Shown: positions 1 to 9,791, counted from the stretch's first letter. The stretch: 64,000 nt of DNA from Pantoea sp. Lij88 (GCF_030062155.1 NZ_CP118269.1:1364001-1428000); one strand, 5' to 3'. The notes: a model not told the origin generated them from the letters alone. Translations and numbers: made by a program.

Positions 1-687
1 CTGAGTATCCCGCCACATAAAGCCCGCCTCCAGTAATGTCCCTGACGTAAAACGCCCACCGAAGTCCTGAGTCAGCTGCAGCGTCGCCCGCTGCTGCGCG
101 AAATCTGCTGAAACCAGTGCCGCATCCAGAAAGTCCATCGGCTGATGCAGTTGTGGCCACAGTGCTTTGTAGAGGCTCTCTTTAAGTGAGAAGAGCAGAG
201 TAGCGGCCGCACTGAAGGAGATGGGCAACGTCCGCAACAGTTCCTGCTCCTGCTCACTCATCAAGAGCTCTGCTGTTTCCTGCGCCGTCGTCTCCGGCAT
301 GACCTGTTCGACATCGACCCCAACGGCCCAGGGCTGCCGGGTTGCCGCCACCACGACGACGCCACCACTGTGCGACAGCGATGCCTGAACGCCAGCGGGC
401 CAGCAGGGAGACCGATCGGGAGCGTTGGTCAGAATGAAATCAGGAATCCCCAGCTCTGCCATGACTGACCGGACCAGCAGTCGGCTGGCAAGGTATTCGG
501 CACGCCGTTTTCTGACTGCCTGCTGAAGCCGGGCTGGCAGGGGAATACCCGATTCGGCAGCCAGCGCGTCACGATATTTTTGCGGATCAAAGTGACTCAC
601 CGCCAGCAAGGGCTCGCTGCGGTTCAGGTGGCCGGAAAGGATAAAGCCGCCTGTAGAAGGCGGCAGCGGCAGGTCGGGATAGCGCAT
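1..687 (-). CDS. 4'-phosphopantetheinyl transferase, EntD-like (3' end cut by window edge)
   Basis: Reads from an ATG at 687 down to base 1 without a stop, so the C-terminus lies outside the window; 229 codons are visible. The protein would move the phosphopantetheine arm from CoA to a serine of a carrier protein, as EntD does for enterobactin synthetase. Seen: SLSHSG near residue 103, the Mg2+-binding GVDVE at about 123-127, and FSLKESLYKAL at about 166-176, the two signatures of the superfamily in the correct order and spacing for the EntD/Sfp group. No siderophore or polyketide synthetase is next to it here, so the carrier protein it serves cannot be told. No strong Shine-Dalgarno precedes the ATG. 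The family assignment is firm, the specific role is not. Confidence 0.85.
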   Translation of the reverse strand, partial: MRYPDLPLPPSTGGFILSGHLNRSEPLLAVSHFDPQKYRDALAAESGIPLPARLQQAVRKRRAEYLASRLLVRSVMAELGIPDFILTNAPDRSPCWPAGVQASLSHSGGVVVVAATRQPWAVGVDVEQVMPETTAQETAELLMSEQEQELLRTLPISFSAAATLLFSLKESLYKALWPQLHQPMDFLDAALVSADFAQQRATLQLTQDFGGRFTSGTLLEAGFMWRDTQ

Positions 688-755
688 GCGAAACCATTAA
701 AGCCAAAACGGCATTAAATCAGGCTCGATGGATCAGGGCAAGCAGCCCGCCGGAA

Positions 756-959
756 TCAGTCGTTGGGAGGAATGGCAAAACTCTTCAGAGAAACTACGAA
801 ATGGTGGTGACCCCTGCTGATACGTGCACCCCGGTCGCACCAGTGGCTTGCCAGACGAAAGAAATCGTCGCTGCCAATGTCATACGCCAGTTCCACTTTG
901 CTAATGCCCGAATGCAGTAACGCTTCTGCATCTTTCAGGCTTTTCGCTTTGATCGCCAT
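756..959 (-). CDS. small conserved-looking hypothetical protein, 67 aa
   Basis: I do not recognise this protein. It begins MAIKAKSLKDAEALL and is a soluble, mixed alpha/beta-looking polypeptide with one Cys, a GHHHF stretch around residues 50-54 and no signal peptide or membrane segment. It lies 69 bp upstream of, and on the same strand as, the phosphopantetheinyl transferase gene, so the two could be cotranscribed. No clear Shine-Dalgarno is visible (the upstream bases are AT-rich). The balanced residue composition and the absence of a better gene on the other strand argue that it is coding, but this is only moderately supported. Confidence 0.5.
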   Translation of the reverse strand: MAIKAKSLKDAEALLHSGISKVELAYDIGSDDFFRLASHWCDRGARISRGHHHFVVSLKSFAIPPND

Positions 960-1170
960 AAAAATTATCCGTCAATTTCTGGGGAGTTCAGGGTAGTCAT
1001 TTTCTGTGACATTTTTGTTTCAGTTTGATGAAAAAGCGCGACGGCAGGCCGATTTTGTGAGGCGGATCAGATTCTGATGCAAGCGTTAACCTGCTGATTG
1101 TTAGATAAATGTTAACTGCTGCACGGGACGATTCTGAATGTTGAGAGGGGGAGGGGCACCGATATCAGAC

Positions 1171-1196
1171 AGAGAAAGGCCGCGTCAGACGCGGCC
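1171..1196 (-). terminator. intrinsic terminator of the micro-gene
   Basis: On the minus strand a GC-rich hairpin (GGCCGCG / CGCGGCC, five-base loop TCTGA) is followed by TTTCTCT. It starts eight bases after the stop codon of the 26-residue ORF at 1204-1284 and so closes that transcription unit. Confidence 0.75.
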
Positions 1197-1203
1197 CTGT
1201 GGG

Positions 1204-1284
1204 TTACTTCTGGTCTGGCGGGGAAGGTTGCTTATCGCCGGACTCGGGTGCTTCGGTTGGATCGTCTTTTTCAATAACTGTCAT
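1204..1284 (-). CDS. micro-protein, 26 aa, acidic and proline-rich
   Basis: ATG at 1284, stop at 1204. The product starts MTVIEKDDPTEAPE and ends in a Ser/Pro/Asp/Gln/Lys tail; it is very hydrophilic, lacks Cys, aromatic and membrane segments, and is probably disordered. A strong Shine-Dalgarno (AGGAGAG, six bases before the ATG) decides this start; the frame stays open upstream through the tRNA, but those codons run through the tRNA and its terminator and are not credible. It has its own apparent -10 element at 1315-1321 and its own terminator at 1171-1196, so it looks like a free-standing gene of about 140 nt. I know of no E. coli homologue at this place, where narP follows proL. Function unknown. 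Confidence 0.6.
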   Translation of the reverse strand: MTVIEKDDPTEAPESGDKQPSPPDQK

Positions 1285-1314
1285 GAACTCTCCTCTTGTT
1301 ACCCACACATCCAA

Positions 1315-1321
1315 AGTATAG
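1315..1321 (-). promoter_or_regulatory. candidate -10 element, sigma-S-like
   Basis: The minus strand reads CTATACT, the core of the RpoS-type -10 consensus, about 30 bases upstream of the micro-gene ATG, with no good -35 at the proper distance. It would give a leader of about 24 nt that contains the Shine-Dalgarno. Stationary-phase control is an inference from the motif only. Confidence 0.45.
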
Positions 1322-1370
1322 ATCGATTTGCGAGAGGTGCGAGGAAAGTTAAGGTCTGATGACAGAAACG

Positions 1371-1393
1371 AAAAAAGCAGCCTTTTGGGCTGC
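1371..1393 (-). terminator. intrinsic terminator downstream of tRNA-Pro
   Basis: On the minus strand GCAGCC / GGCTGC forms a six-pair stem with a five-base loop, followed by six T. It starts 13 bases after the CCA end of the tRNA. The A-run on the other side makes it able to act in both directions. Confidence 0.8.
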
Positions 1394-1406
1394 TTTTCAG
1401 GGAATT

Positions 1407-1483
1407 TGGTCGGCACGAGAGGATTTGAACCTCCGACCCCGGACACCCCATGACCGTGCGCTACCAGGCTGCGCTACGTGCCG
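1407..1483 (-). tRNA. proL: tRNA-Pro (anticodon GGG)
   Basis: A 77-base tRNA with encoded CCA end. The acceptor pairs CGGCACG with CGTGCCG, the T-arm reads GGAGGTTCAAATCCTC, and the anticodon loop is ATGGGGT, giving GGG, which reads CCC/CCU proline codons. The anticodon stem differs from the E. coli proL stem as I remember it by a paired exchange (CGG with CCG), as expected for a working tRNA. It follows yejM on the same strand as in E. coli, where this gene is proL. Confidence 0.95.
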
Positions 1484-1556
1484 AACACTGGAAGATAAGT
1501 CTACTGGTTATCGTCATTAAAGCAATATACCCACCGACTATTTGCCTGATAATTAA

Positions 1557-3311
1557 TCAGTTAGCGATAAACCGCTTCTCTTCGGTCAGAACCTGCAACA
1601 GCAGCGCCAGCTCTGGCTTATGATCCTTCAGCGTGTTGCCCTGCGGATCATAAGCGCGATAGCTGCCGTTGTTGTTGAGTACCAGCGTCACCTGCGGCGT
1701 GGTAATCACCAGCTTGTTCTCTTCACTGCTCGCGACCCAGTCGTGGCGACGACGCGCAGCAAACAGATCTTCACCCTGTGAATAGTTCACCGGATTGGTG
1801 CGCACATGCAGCAGTCGCTGCATCAGCGTCGCCATCACATCCTGATGATCAGAAAGACGATCAACGGTCTGCGCCGGGGTATCAGGCCAGTGAATCACTA
1901 ACGGCACCTGCAGGGTCTGGCGGTTTCCGGCGCTGTCAGGATCGCCATCCAGTGCGAGTCCACGCTGCGCGGTGATCACCACCACGGTGTTCTTCAGCAA
2001 ATCACGCGCCTTCAGGCTGTCGAGTACCGCATGAATCTGCTCATCAACGGCCGGTGCCTGGCGCAGATAGCTGCGCTGACGGGCTTTGGCACTGTCGCCG
2101 GTGACATCAGGACCATTCAGGGCAACCCATGAGAACCACGGTGCCTGTGAACCCTTCTGTTTCTCCAGCCAGTCCTGCCATTGCGCTACGGTACTGGCGT
2201 TAGGCTGGCTGTTTGTCGCAGGCAACGAATAATCGGTCAGCAATGCCTGGCGGTAGAGCGGTGGATTAAAGCCTTCCGAGGAGAACAGGCCAAACTGATA
2301 ACCCTGGGTGCTAAGCGCGCCCAGCAGGGCCGACGGCGTTCGGGAGGCCAGAATACCGTTCATATAGCTGGAGGAGATACCGTAGAACAGGCCAAACAAG
2401 CCTTTCTCCGGCGTATCACCCGCGCTGTAGTGCTGGGTAAAACGCACGTTCTCGCTGGCGAACTGATTCAGTTCCGGCAGCGCTTTGGCGAGCGTCGCGT
2501 TGTTCAGGCCATCGACAGTCAGCACCAGCAGATTGTTACGTGTGCCGGCATCACGGAACGTAATGTCGCTCAGCGGATACTCGACTGCCACCGCTTCCGG
2601 GTCGCCCTGCTGAATCAGCCGACGCTGATACTCCTGCGCATCCAGCAGGCCGTGACGCTCAAGGAAGCGGCGGGCGGTCATCGGATAGGAGAGCGGCAGA
2701 TTGGCGCGCTGCATGGTAATCGGGCGATAGAAGTTGGCATCAGCCCAGATATACATCAGGTGGCTGGCAAAGAAGGCGCTGATAAAAAGCGCGGCGACAG
2801 GCTTGCCAAACGAACGGCGATTCAGGCTGCGCAGCTTCTGCCAGCTCCAGGTCGCAAACAGCATCTCGACCAGGAAAATCAGCGGCACGCTGATAAACAT
2901 CAGCTGCCAGTCGCGCGCCATCTCACTCTGATCGGGGTTGATGACCAGCTCCCACACCACCGGATTAAGGTGCAGGTGGAAGCGGCTGAACACCGCACTG
3001 TCGACCATCACCAGCGTCAGCCCGGCGGTAGCGACCACCGCAGAGAGCACCCGCATCAGCCGTTGCGACATCACCACAAAGGTCAGCGGGAAGATAATCA
3101 GCAGATAGGCGGCAAATACGACAAAACTGAAGTGGCCAACCCAGCTGGTATAGGCGTAGATGCGCCCCGCCAGCGAAGAAGGCCAGTCGGCGACCAACAG
3201 GTAGCGACTGCCTAAAATCAGCGCGAATAAGATGTTAAACAGAGCAAACCAGTGCCCCCAGCTAATCATCTGGGAGACTTTTTCGCGGTAGCGCTGCCGG
3301 TTGGTTACCAT
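1557..3311 (-). CDS. yejM: inner-membrane protein YejM/PbgA/LapC, LPS biosynthesis regulator
   Basis: 584 residues, against 586 in E. coli, with near-identity at both ends (start MVTNRQRYREKVSQM, end TEEKRFIAN). The first 190 residues hold five membrane segments; the rest is a periplasmic alkaline-phosphatase/sulfatase-fold domain beginning around LLVLTVDGL that lacks the metal-ligand set of active sulfatases. Family knowledge: the protein senses lipopolysaccharide at the outer leaflet of the inner membrane and, through LapB, restrains FtsH digestion of LpxC. It lies 22 bp after yejL on the same strand, so the two form an operon, with tRNA-Pro following. The start codon has only a weak Shine-Dalgarno but matches the conserved N-terminus. 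Confidence 0.97.
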   Translation of the reverse strand: MVTNRQRYREKVSQMISWGHWFALFNILFALILGSRYLLVADWPSSLAGRIYAYTSWVGHFSFVVFAAYLLIIFPLTFVVMSQRLMRVLSAVVATAGLTLVMVDSAVFSRFHLHLNPVVWELVINPDQSEMARDWQLMFISVPLIFLVEMLFATWSWQKLRSLNRRSFGKPVAALFISAFFASHLMYIWADANFYRPITMQRANLPLSYPMTARRFLERHGLLDAQEYQRRLIQQGDPEAVAVEYPLSDITFRDAGTRNNLLVLTVDGLNNATLAKALPELNQFASENVRFTQHYSAGDTPEKGLFGLFYGISSSYMNGILASRTPSALLGALSTQGYQFGLFSSEGFNPPLYRQALLTDYSLPATNSQPNASTVAQWQDWLEKQKGSQAPWFSWVALNGPDVTGDSAKARQRSYLRQAPAVDEQIHAVLDSLKARDLLKNTVVVITAQRGLALDGDPDSAGNRQTLQVPLVIHWPDTPAQTVDRLSDHQDVMATLMQRLLHVRTNPVNYSQGEDLFAARRRHDWVASSEENKLVITTPQVTLVLNNNGSYRAYDPQGNTLKDHKPELALLLQVLTEEKRFIAN

Positions 3312-3333
3312 ATTATGAAGTCAAATCAGCCAA

Positions 3334-3561
3334 TTAATGGGCGTTATCGTCACGCACTGATGCCTGAAGGGCATCGGCGAAAGAACGTGCCAGAGAACGA
3401 CGTTGCGCCGGGGCGACATCGCTGTTAATTAAGTTGGTCACCATATTTCCCAGAACCATCAGGGAGAGATCGGTGGGGGCCTTGTCCTTGTGCAGGATTT
3501 GGGCCATTTCCGCGAGGAGTTGTTCCACGCGTTCGTCACTGTAACGGGATGATTGTGCCAT
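3334..3561 (-). CDS. yejL: YejL family protein (UPF0352)
   Basis: Small conserved protein of unknown function. The inner ATG at 3561 gives 75 residues starting [10 protein letters not shown], the same length as E. coli YejL and aligning with its start MPQISRYSDE; an ATG six codons upstream (3579) would add MSLDDD and cannot be excluded. The core [17 protein letters not shown] is diagnostic of the family. Helical and soluble, no membrane segment. It is the first gene of the yejL-yejM pair and is transcribed away from yejK, from the 140-bp gap between them. Confidence 0.93.
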   Translation of the reverse strand: MAQSSRYSDERVEQLLAEMAQILHKDKAPTDLSLMVLGNMVTNLINSDVAPAQRRSLARSFADALQASVRDDNAH

Positions 3562-3719
3562 ATCGTCGTCTAAGCTCATTTCAAAAGGCGATATATTACC
3601 GGAACAGCGTACTTTTTACCGCAATTTTATCGAAAGCAGCCTGTTCGCTTCACGCATAGAGTTGAAAGCCGATGCTGGCGGTGTTTGAATACGCGCCTGT
3701 GCTAAAAGGAGAGTCTACC

Positions 3720-4724
3720 ATGAGTCTGGATATCGACCAGATTGCCCTGCATCAGTTAATCAAACGCGATGAAAACCAGCTTGAGCTGGCGCTGCGCGAT
3801 TCGCTGCTGCCTGCCACCAACACGGTTAACGCGATGGTGGAGGAGTTACACCGGGTTTACAGCGCAAAAAGCAAAGCCTATGGCCTGTTCAATGCAGAGA
3901 GTGAACTGGCCGAAGCGCTGCGTAATTGTCGTAAGGGCAACGATGATTTTCTCGCTTTTAGCCGTGCCGCGACCGGCCGTCTGCGTGACGAGCTGGCAAA
4001 ATATCCGTTTGCGGAAGGCGGCGTGGTGCTATTTATTCACTACCGTTATCTGGCGGTGGAATATCTGCTGATTGCGGTGCTGAACAGCCAGTCCAGCATG
4101 CGCGTCAACGAGCAGATGGATATCAGCAGCACCCATTATCTCGACATCAACCATGCGGACATCGTGGCGCGTATTGATTTAACCGAGTGGGAAACCAACC
4201 CGGAATCGACCCGTTACCTGACCTTCCTGCGCGGCCGCGTCGGCCGTAAAGTGGCTGACTTCTTTATGGACTTCCTCGGTGCCGAAGTGGGATTAGACAC
4301 CAAGGCGCAGAACCGCGGTCTGTTGCAGGCCGTCGATGACTACTGCAACGAGTCGGAACTGGATAAGCAGGAGCGCCAGAACTATTGCCAGCAGGTTTAC
4401 AGCTACTGCAACGAGCAGTTGCAGGCGGGCGAGGAGATTGCGCTGGAAGATCTGTCGAGCGAACTGCCACCGCTGGGCGAAAAAACCTTCCAGGCTTTTA
4501 CCCAGGAGCAGGGCTACGAACTGGAAGAGAGCTTCCCGGCGGATCGCAGTACGCTGCGTCAGCTGACGAAATTTGCCGGAAGCGGCGGGGGACTGACCCT
4601 GAATTTCGATGCGATGTTACTGGGCGAACGCATTTTCTGGGATCCGGCCACGGACACCCTGACGATTAAAGGCACACCCCCCAATCTGCGCGACCAGCTT
4701 CAGCGTCGTACCAGCAGCAAATAA
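3720..4724 (+). CDS. yejK: nucleoid-associated protein YejK (NdpA)
   Basis: 334 residues, 335 in E. coli, with long identical stretches (DITEW-type segment [18 protein letters not shown], and the C-terminal [15 protein letters not shown]). The frame is open 16 codons further upstream, but AAAGGAGA seven bases before the ATG at 3720 and the conserved [13 protein letters not shown] set the start. YejK is a soluble nucleoid-associated protein; in E. coli it is reported to bind DNA and topoisomerase IV. The gene stands alone, divergent from yejL, and is closed by a terminator right after the stop codon. Confidence 0.96.
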   Translation: MSLDIDQIALHQLIKRDENQLELALRDSLLPATNTVNAMVEELHRVYSAKSKAYGLFNAESELAEALRNCRKGNDDFLAFSRAATGRLRDELAKYPFAEGGVVLFIHYRYLAVEYLLIAVLNSQSSMRVNEQMDISSTHYLDINHADIVARIDLTEWETNPESTRYLTFLRGRVGRKVADFFMDFLGAEVGLDTKAQNRGLLQAVDDYCNESELDKQERQNYCQQVYSYCNEQLQAGEEIALEDLSSELPPLGEKTFQAFTQEQGYELEESFPADRSTLRQLTKFAGSGGGLTLNFDAMLLGERIFWDPATDTLTIKGTPPNLRDQLQRRTSSK

Positions 4725-4728
4725 AAAA

Positions 4729-4755
4729 GCCGGGCTTAGCCCGGCTTCTGTTCTC
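4729..4755 (+). terminator. intrinsic terminator of yejK
   Basis: GCCGGGC-TTA-GCCCGGC followed by TTCTGTTCTC, four bases after the yejK stop codon. Confidence 0.8.
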
Positions 4756-4790
4756 TGACACATCGATTATCTCGGTGTATCAGGGACAAA

Positions 4791-4818
4791 ATAAAAGGGC
4801 CGGTTTCTCAACCGGCCC
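4791..4818 (-). terminator. intrinsic terminator of rplY
   Basis: On the minus strand GGGCCGGTT / AACCGGCCC (nine pairs, four-base loop) is followed by TTTTATTTT, 25 bases after the rplY stop. Together with the yejK terminator it separates two convergent genes. Confidence 0.85.
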
Positions 4819-4843
4819 TTCTACCTTTCAACGTCATTCGCGA

Positions 4844-5128
4844 TTAAGCGCGAACGAAGTCGATGTGGAACAGTTTTGGCTTGAACGGGTGACGCTGAAC
4901 AGCCTGAACTTTCACTTTAGTTTCTTTACCGTCAACGGACAGGGTCAGAACTTCGTCGTAGAAACCTGGTTTAGATTGCAGGTTCATTACTGAGTCGTGA
5001 TCCAGATCGATGGCAACAGCCGCTTCAGAACCACCGTAGATGATGGCCGGGAAACGGTTTGCTGTACGCAGGCGGCGGCTCGCACCCTTACCCTGCTCTT
5101 TACGTTCTACTGCATTGATAGTGAGCAT
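4844..5128 (-). CDS. rplY: 50S ribosomal protein L25
   Basis: 94 residues, the E. coli length, of the short single-domain L25 type without the C-terminal CTC extension of other bacteria. It binds 5S rRNA in the large subunit. Diagnostic segments are GKGASRRLR near the start, FPAIIYGG, and the C-terminus [20 protein letters not shown]. The gene is monocistronic, with its own terminator, transcribed towards yejK. Codon use is strongly biased, as for a highly expressed ribosomal protein. A good Shine-Dalgarno (AAAGAGAT) precedes the ATG. Confidence 0.98.
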   Translation of the reverse strand: MLTINAVERKEQGKGASRRLRTANRFPAIIYGGSEAAVAIDLDHDSVMNLQSKPGFYDEVLTLSVDGKETKVKVQAVQRHPFKPKLFHIDFVRA

Positions 5129-5304
5129 TAATATATCTCTTTATTTAAATCCTGCTACAGGCGACCCAGTAACAGGCAGGTTATTCAATACCGCTGATGC
5201 ACATGCAAAAGCGGGCGGCAGTATAGCCGTTATGCCGGGTGGTAGCAAACGATATACCCGTCCGCCGGGTTCGGCATCCGGTCAGCCCTGCCACGCATCA
5301 TGCA

Positions 5305-7059
5305 TTAACGCAGCTCATTGGCGCGGCGATAGCGGCCCTGATAATCGAACATTTTCTCGCGTATCTGCCAGAACTGGCCTTTGGCCCGCGCCACGACAAA
5401 GTCGGGATGACGCAGCAGCGGCTGCAGCGCCAGAACATCAGCAGCCGTCTGCCAGCCCAGCGGCACGCCGGGTGCGCGCTGATGCGGACGCATAAACAGC
5501 TGTTCAAACGCCTTACGCTGAGCGGGCGTCTGCAGGCGGAACCGTTCGCTGACGCTGGTGCCTTCCTCATCAAAATAGGTTGCCTTCAGCCATTCGCCTT
5601 TGGCGTCATGGCCCTGTTCCAGCGTCATACCGCCGCAGCGCAGCACCAGCGCATCTTTCAGTTTCAGCGCCGCTTTGAGCATATCGTCGGGATCGACCAG
5701 AATTTTGTCGCACTGATGACAGCGCCGCGCGGCAATATCATTTTCTGCGCCGCAGTCAGGGCAGCTTTTAAAGCGGAAGCGGAAGTCACACTGTTCGCGC
5801 CCGCCCTCATCATCTTCCAGCACGCCCTGACAGCGTCGGCCAAAATGCTCGATCACCATGCCATCTTCGGTCGCCTTGCCCCAGAAGGTGTTGGCGAAAC
5901 CGCAGGCGGGACAGAAAACCTGCACTGGCTGGTTGTCGCTCTTCCCTTTGGGCGCGCCGACTTCGGGCGTAAAGAGATCGTGCGGATTCCCGGCGTAATC
6001 CAGGATCAGGCAATCGGTTTTACCGGGCGAGAGCCGCAGGCCGCGTCCGACGATCTGCTGATAGAGGCTGACCGACTCGGTCGGACGCAGGATCGCAATC
6101 AGATCCACGTGCGGGGCATCAAATCCGGTGGTCAGTACGGCGACATTGACCAGGAATTTCAGCTGCTGCGCTTTAAACGCCAGAATCAGGGCATCGCGCT
6201 CTCTGGCGGGCGTTTCGGCGGAGACCAGCGCGCTGTTTTCCGGCAGCAGCCGCAGGATTTCCCGTGCATGCTCCACCGTTGAGGCGAAAATCATCACCCC
6301 CAGCCGATCTTCGGCGAACTCCACAATCTGCCGGATAATATGGGGCGTGACGCGCTGCTGTTGTTTCAGTTCACGGTTAAGATCGGCTTCGCTGAACAGG
6401 CCATTGGACTGTGCTGTCAGACGGCTGAAATCATACTGCACCACCGGCATATCCAGCCGCTCCGGCGGCACCAGGAACTGATGCTTGATCATGTAGCGCA
6501 GCGGAAGCTCGTAGATACAGTCGCGGAACAGCGATTTTTCGTCGCCACGCACCATGCCGTGATAGTGGAACTGATAAATCCAGCCTTTACCCAGCCGGAA
6601 CGGCGTGGCGGTCAGGCCCAGTAAACGCAGCTGAGGATTGTGCTGACGCAGATGATTAAAAATCTGCTGATACTGACTCTCTTTGTCATCGCCGATGCGG
6701 TGACACTCATCGACAATCACCAGTGAGAAGGCGCTGTCGAACAGGTCAAGGTTACGCGCCACCGACTGCACGCTGCCAAACACCACTTTGCGCTGACTCT
6801 CTTTGCGCTGAAGTCCGGCGGCAAAGATATCCGCCTCCAGTCCATAGGCCTGATATTTGCTGTGGTTCTGCGCTACCAGCTCTTTGACGTGCGCCAGCAC
6901 CAGCACCCGGCCACGCGCCAGCCGTGCCAGCTCGGCAATTACCAGACTCTTTCCGGCACCGGTCGGCAGCACAATGACGGCAGGCTCCTGATGACGACGG
7001 AAATGGGCGACGGTGGCATTCACCGCATCCTGTTGATAGGGGCGTAAGGTAAAAGACAT
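5305..7059 (-). CDS. radD: DEAD/H-box ATPase RadD (YejH)
   Basis: 584 residues from the ATG at 7059, which aligns with the E. coli start ([15 protein letters not shown]); the frame is open 34 codons further but without similarity. Superfamily-2 helicase: Walker [11 protein letters not shown] near residue 35, DECH box in [10 protein letters not shown] near 135, [10 protein letters not shown] motif III, and motif [16 protein letters not shown] near 345. Around residues 380-460 four Cys pairs (CPACGF, CQG/EQCDF, CPDCG, CHQCDK) form zinc-ribbon-like elements. Family knowledge: RadD aids double-strand-break repair, binds SSB and stimulates RecA strand exchange. Divergent from rsuA. Confidence 0.96.
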   Translation of the reverse strand: MSFTLRPYQQDAVNATVAHFRRHQEPAVIVLPTGAGKSLVIAELARLARGRVLVLAHVKELVAQNHSKYQAYGLEADIFAAGLQRKESQRKVVFGSVQSVARNLDLFDSAFSLVIVDECHRIGDDKESQYQQIFNHLRQHNPQLRLLGLTATPFRLGKGWIYQFHYHGMVRGDEKSLFRDCIYELPLRYMIKHQFLVPPERLDMPVVQYDFSRLTAQSNGLFSEADLNRELKQQQRVTPHIIRQIVEFAEDRLGVMIFASTVEHAREILRLLPENSALVSAETPARERDALILAFKAQQLKFLVNVAVLTTGFDAPHVDLIAILRPTESVSLYQQIVGRGLRLSPGKTDCLILDYAGNPHDLFTPEVGAPKGKSDNQPVQVFCPACGFANTFWGKATEDGMVIEHFGRRCQGVLEDDEGGREQCDFRFRFKSCPDCGAENDIAARRCHQCDKILVDPDDMLKAALKLKDALVLRCGGMTLEQGHDAKGEWLKATYFDEEGTSVSERFRLQTPAQRKAFEQLFMRPHQRAPGVPLGWQTAADVLALQPLLRHPDFVVARAKGQFWQIREKMFDYQGRYRRANELR

Positions 7060-7214
7060 GTTGCTCACTTTTGTATAACTGGTGGCAATTATGCCATGAA
7101 AGGGCGGTAAACGCGCTGTCAGGCTGGCGCGGATCACGTTATACTTCCCGCACATTTTCAACGGTTAACCAGGCCGTTTCAGATTCCCTCCGCAGTAACA
7201 GGCAAAACGAATTC

Positions 7215-7934
7215 ATGCGACTCGACAAATTCATCTCTCAGCAACTGGAAATCAGCCGCGCCATCGCTCATCGCGAGATCCGTGGCCAGCGTGTCACCGT
7301 CAACGGGGAAATTGTACGCGATACCGCGTTCAAACTGCTGCCCGACCACGAAGTCGTCTATGACGGCAACGTCCTGCAGATGCAGACCGGTCCACGCTAC
7401 TTTATGCTGAACAAACCGCAGGGTTACGTCTGCTCAACCGACGATCCCGATCATCCGACCATCATCTATTTCATCGAAGAGCCGATGTCATTCAAACTGC
7501 ACGCGGCAGGGCGTCTGGATATCGACACCACCGGACTGGTGCTGCTGACCGATGATGGCCAGTGGTCACACCGCATTACCTCGCCACGTCATCACTGCGA
7601 GAAAACCTATCGCGTTACGCTGGAATCGCCGATCAGTGACGATACGGCCGCGCAGTTTACCGCGGGCGTGCAGCTGCATAACGAGAAGAGCCTGACGAAA
7701 CCGGCACAGCTGGAGGTGATTACCCCCACAGACGTGCGTCTGACGCTGAGCGAAGGCCGTTATCACCAGGTGAAACGGATGTTTGCCGCCGTCGGCAATC
7801 GGGTCATTGAGCTGCATCGCGAACGCATCGGTGACATCGTGCTGGACGACGATCTGGAACCGGGCGAATACCGCGCGCTGACGGAAGAAGAGATCGCCAG
7901 CATCGGTGTGCCAAAAGAGCTGCAGACCAGATAA
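7215..7934 (+). CDS. rsuA: 16S rRNA pseudouridine(516) synthase RsuA
   Basis: 239 residues from the ATG at 7215, the conserved [16 protein letters not shown] start; upstream in-frame codons show no similarity. The first 60 residues form an S4-like RNA-binding domain, followed by the RsuA/RluB-type catalytic domain with the active aspartate in [17 protein letters not shown] near residue 100. It isomerises U516 of 16S rRNA during 30S assembly. It is followed after about 50 bp by bcr on the same strand, as in E. coli. The Shine-Dalgarno is weak. Confidence 0.96.
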   Translation: MRLDKFISQQLEISRAIAHREIRGQRVTVNGEIVRDTAFKLLPDHEVVYDGNVLQMQTGPRYFMLNKPQGYVCSTDDPDHPTIIYFIEEPMSFKLHAAGRLDIDTTGLVLLTDDGQWSHRITSPRHHCEKTYRVTLESPISDDTAAQFTAGVQLHNEKSLTKPAQLEVITPTDVRLTLSEGRYHQVKRMFAAVGNRVIELHRERIGDIVLDDDLEPGEYRALTEEEIASIGVPKELQTR

Positions 7935-7983
7935 CCGGTCGGGTCAGATGGCCCGTACCAGACTCATTCGTGCAGGAGAAGAT

Positions 7984-9180
7984 GTGCGTAAGGAAAAGAA
8001 CTCGCCAACAGGGCTGGTGGTTATCCTCGGTCTGTTAGCCATGCTGATGCCGTTGTCGATCGACATGTATCTGCCTGCCATGCCGCAGATTGCGCGTGAG
8101 TTCGGCGTGTCAGCCGGTAGCGTGCAGATGTCGCTTAACCTCTACATTCTTGGCTTCGCGATTGGCCAGCTTATCTATGGCCCGCTGGCAGACAGCTATG
8201 GGCGTAAGCCGGTGATCGCGCTCGGCACCCTGATCTTTGCCTGCGCCGCTGCGGCCTGTGCGCTGTCACAGACCATCGATCAGCTGATTCTGATGCGCTT
8301 CCTGCATGGCCTGTCGGCCGCCGCCGCCAGTGTGGTGATCAACGCATTGATGCGTGACAGTTACTCGAAAGAGGACTTCTCGCGCATGATGTCCTTTGTG
8401 ATGCTGATTACCACCATTGCGCCGCTGCTGGCCCCGATCATCGGTGGCTGGCTGCTGGTGCTCTGGAGCTGGCACGCCATCTTCTGGGCGCTCGCAGGCG
8501 CGGCACTGGTGACCACCGTGCTGGTGACCACGCAGATCCGCGAAACCCTGAAGCCGGAGCAGCGACAGCGGTTTCATCTGCGCACGACGCTCGGCAATTT
8601 CGTGACGCTGTTCCGCCACAAGCGGGCGTTCAGTTACATGCTGTCGAGCGGTTTCTCCTTTGCCGGACTCTTTACCTTTCTCAATGCCGGTCCCTTTGTC
8701 TACATCGAGCTGAATCACGTCTCACCGCAAAATTTTGGCTACTACTTTGGCCTCAACGTGGTGTTTCTGTTTCTGCTGACGCTGATTAACAGCCGCGCCG
8801 TGCGCCGCTTCGGCCCGGTGGCGATGTTCCGGCTGGGCCTGCTGATACAGTTCTGCATGGGGATCTGGTTGCTGATTGTCAGCACCTTCAGCCTCGGCTT
8901 CCTGCCGTTAGTGATGGGGATCGCGATGTTTATCGGTTGCGTGTCGATGGTCTCATCGAATGCGATGGCGGTGATCCTGGATGAGTTTCCACATATGGCC
9001 GGCACGGCCTCTTCTCTGGCGGGCACGCTGCGTTTTGGCGTCGGCGCTTTTGTGGGTGCGCTGCTGTCGCTGGTGAGTTTCAACAGTGCCTGGCCGATGG
9101 TCGGCACCATCGCGCTGTGCGCGACAATCTCTCTGCTGCTCTTTTTCTACGCTTCACGTCCCCGTACTGCGCCCCGTTAA
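7984..9180 (+). CDS. bcr: multidrug efflux MFS transporter Bcr
   Basis: 398 residues if started at GTG 7984, which has AGGAGA ten bases ahead; E. coli Bcr has 396. An ATG at 7948 is possible but lacks similarity. Twelve membrane segments, the MFS signature [13 protein letters not shown] in the first cytoplasmic loop and the DHA1 proton-antiporter motif [11 protein letters not shown] in the first helix. Known substrates of the family are bicyclomycin, sulfonamides and small peptides such as L-cysteine, exported with proton exchange. It ends [20 protein letters not shown]... and ASRPRTAPR. Located in the rsuA-bcr-yejG order of E. coli. Confidence 0.95.
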   Translation: MRKEKNSPTGLVVILGLLAMLMPLSIDMYLPAMPQIAREFGVSAGSVQMSLNLYILGFAIGQLIYGPLADSYGRKPVIALGTLIFACAAAACALSQTIDQLILMRFLHGLSAAAASVVINALMRDSYSKEDFSRMMSFVMLITTIAPLLAPIIGGWLLVLWSWHAIFWALAGAALVTTVLVTTQIRETLKPEQRQRFHLRTTLGNFVTLFRHKRAFSYMLSSGFSFAGLFTFLNAGPFVYIELNHVSPQNFGYYFGLNVVFLFLLTLINSRAVRRFGPVAMFRLGLLIQFCMGIWLLIVSTFSLGFLPLVMGIAMFIGCVSMVSSNAMAVILDEFPHMAGTASSLAGTLRFGVGAFVGALLSLVSFNSAWPMVGTIALCATISLLLFFYASRPRTAPR

Positions 9181-9470
9181 TCGGGCGCAGTGGTTCTCTC
9201 CGATTGCCCGCAGTGATGCACATTCCGCCGGTTATGTTTCGTGATTGTGAAAATTTTTAGTTAAAAAAGTAACCACAATGCGTCTAAAATGATTGTTAAC
9301 GGCGTGTGAACGCGGTACATATAGGCTGAAGTGCGAGGTAAGTCGCAAAAAATGCGCTTCTGTCATCCGCACGGACGGGGCATGACTGCCTGTCCGGTCC
9401 TGGCGGTGATCAACCCGTTTTCAGCCGGGCTGCTGTGTTGCGACATCAACTCATCCGGGGAAAGTAAACC

Positions 9471-9791
9471 ATGCTGCAACTTTCAATTGTGCATCGCCTG
9501 CCACAGCATTTTCGCTGGGCCAGCGATCAGCATAGTGCCATCGAATCCGATGACACGACGCTGGATGAGCAGGATTTTGTTGCGCTGCGACTCATCAGCC
9601 ATGACGGCATTCCGGCGTGGGAGATTCTGCAGCAGTTAAAAGAGGTGCTGGCCGATATTCAGGTCGACTGCAAAATTGCCGAATGCGAAGGGCAGCCCTG
9701 CCTGTTCATCCGGCGTGGTGACGAGAGCGCCACCAACTGCTGCCTGAAAAATCAGGGCGTGGCGATTGCGGAAACCTTTATCGCAAATTGA
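9471..9791 (+). CDS. yejG: YejG family protein
   Basis: 106 residues, somewhat shorter than the 114 of E. coli YejG. Conserved blocks LQLSIVHRLPQHFRW at the start, CEGQPCLFI near residue 75 and LKNQGVAIAE near the end identify it. Soluble, with Cys pairs, function unknown. A GGGAAAG Shine-Dalgarno precedes the ATG. Its 3' end overlaps the 3' end of the convergent yejF by 14 bp, so no separate terminator can fit between them. The 290-bp gap upstream holds only AT-rich promoter-like DNA and a weak hairpin. Confidence 0.92.
   Translation: MLQLSIVHRLPQHFRWASDQHSAIESDDTTLDEQDFVALRLISHDGIPAWEILQQLKEVLADIQVDCKIAECEGQPCLFIRRGDESATNCCLKNQGVAIAETFIAN

Noticed and set aside
1285-1446. Upstream extension of the micro-gene frame through tRNA-Pro
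   Set aside because: The codons run through the tRNA and its terminator; the internal ATG has its own strong ribosome site.
2181-3215. 344-codon open frame on the plus strand
   Set aside because: Lies wholly antisense to yejM; its Gln/Arg/His-rich translation is typical of a shadow frame in GC-rich coding DNA.
5239-6282. 347-codon open frame on the plus strand
   Set aside because: Antisense to radD, no ribosome-binding site, low-complexity composition; radD itself is fully conserved.
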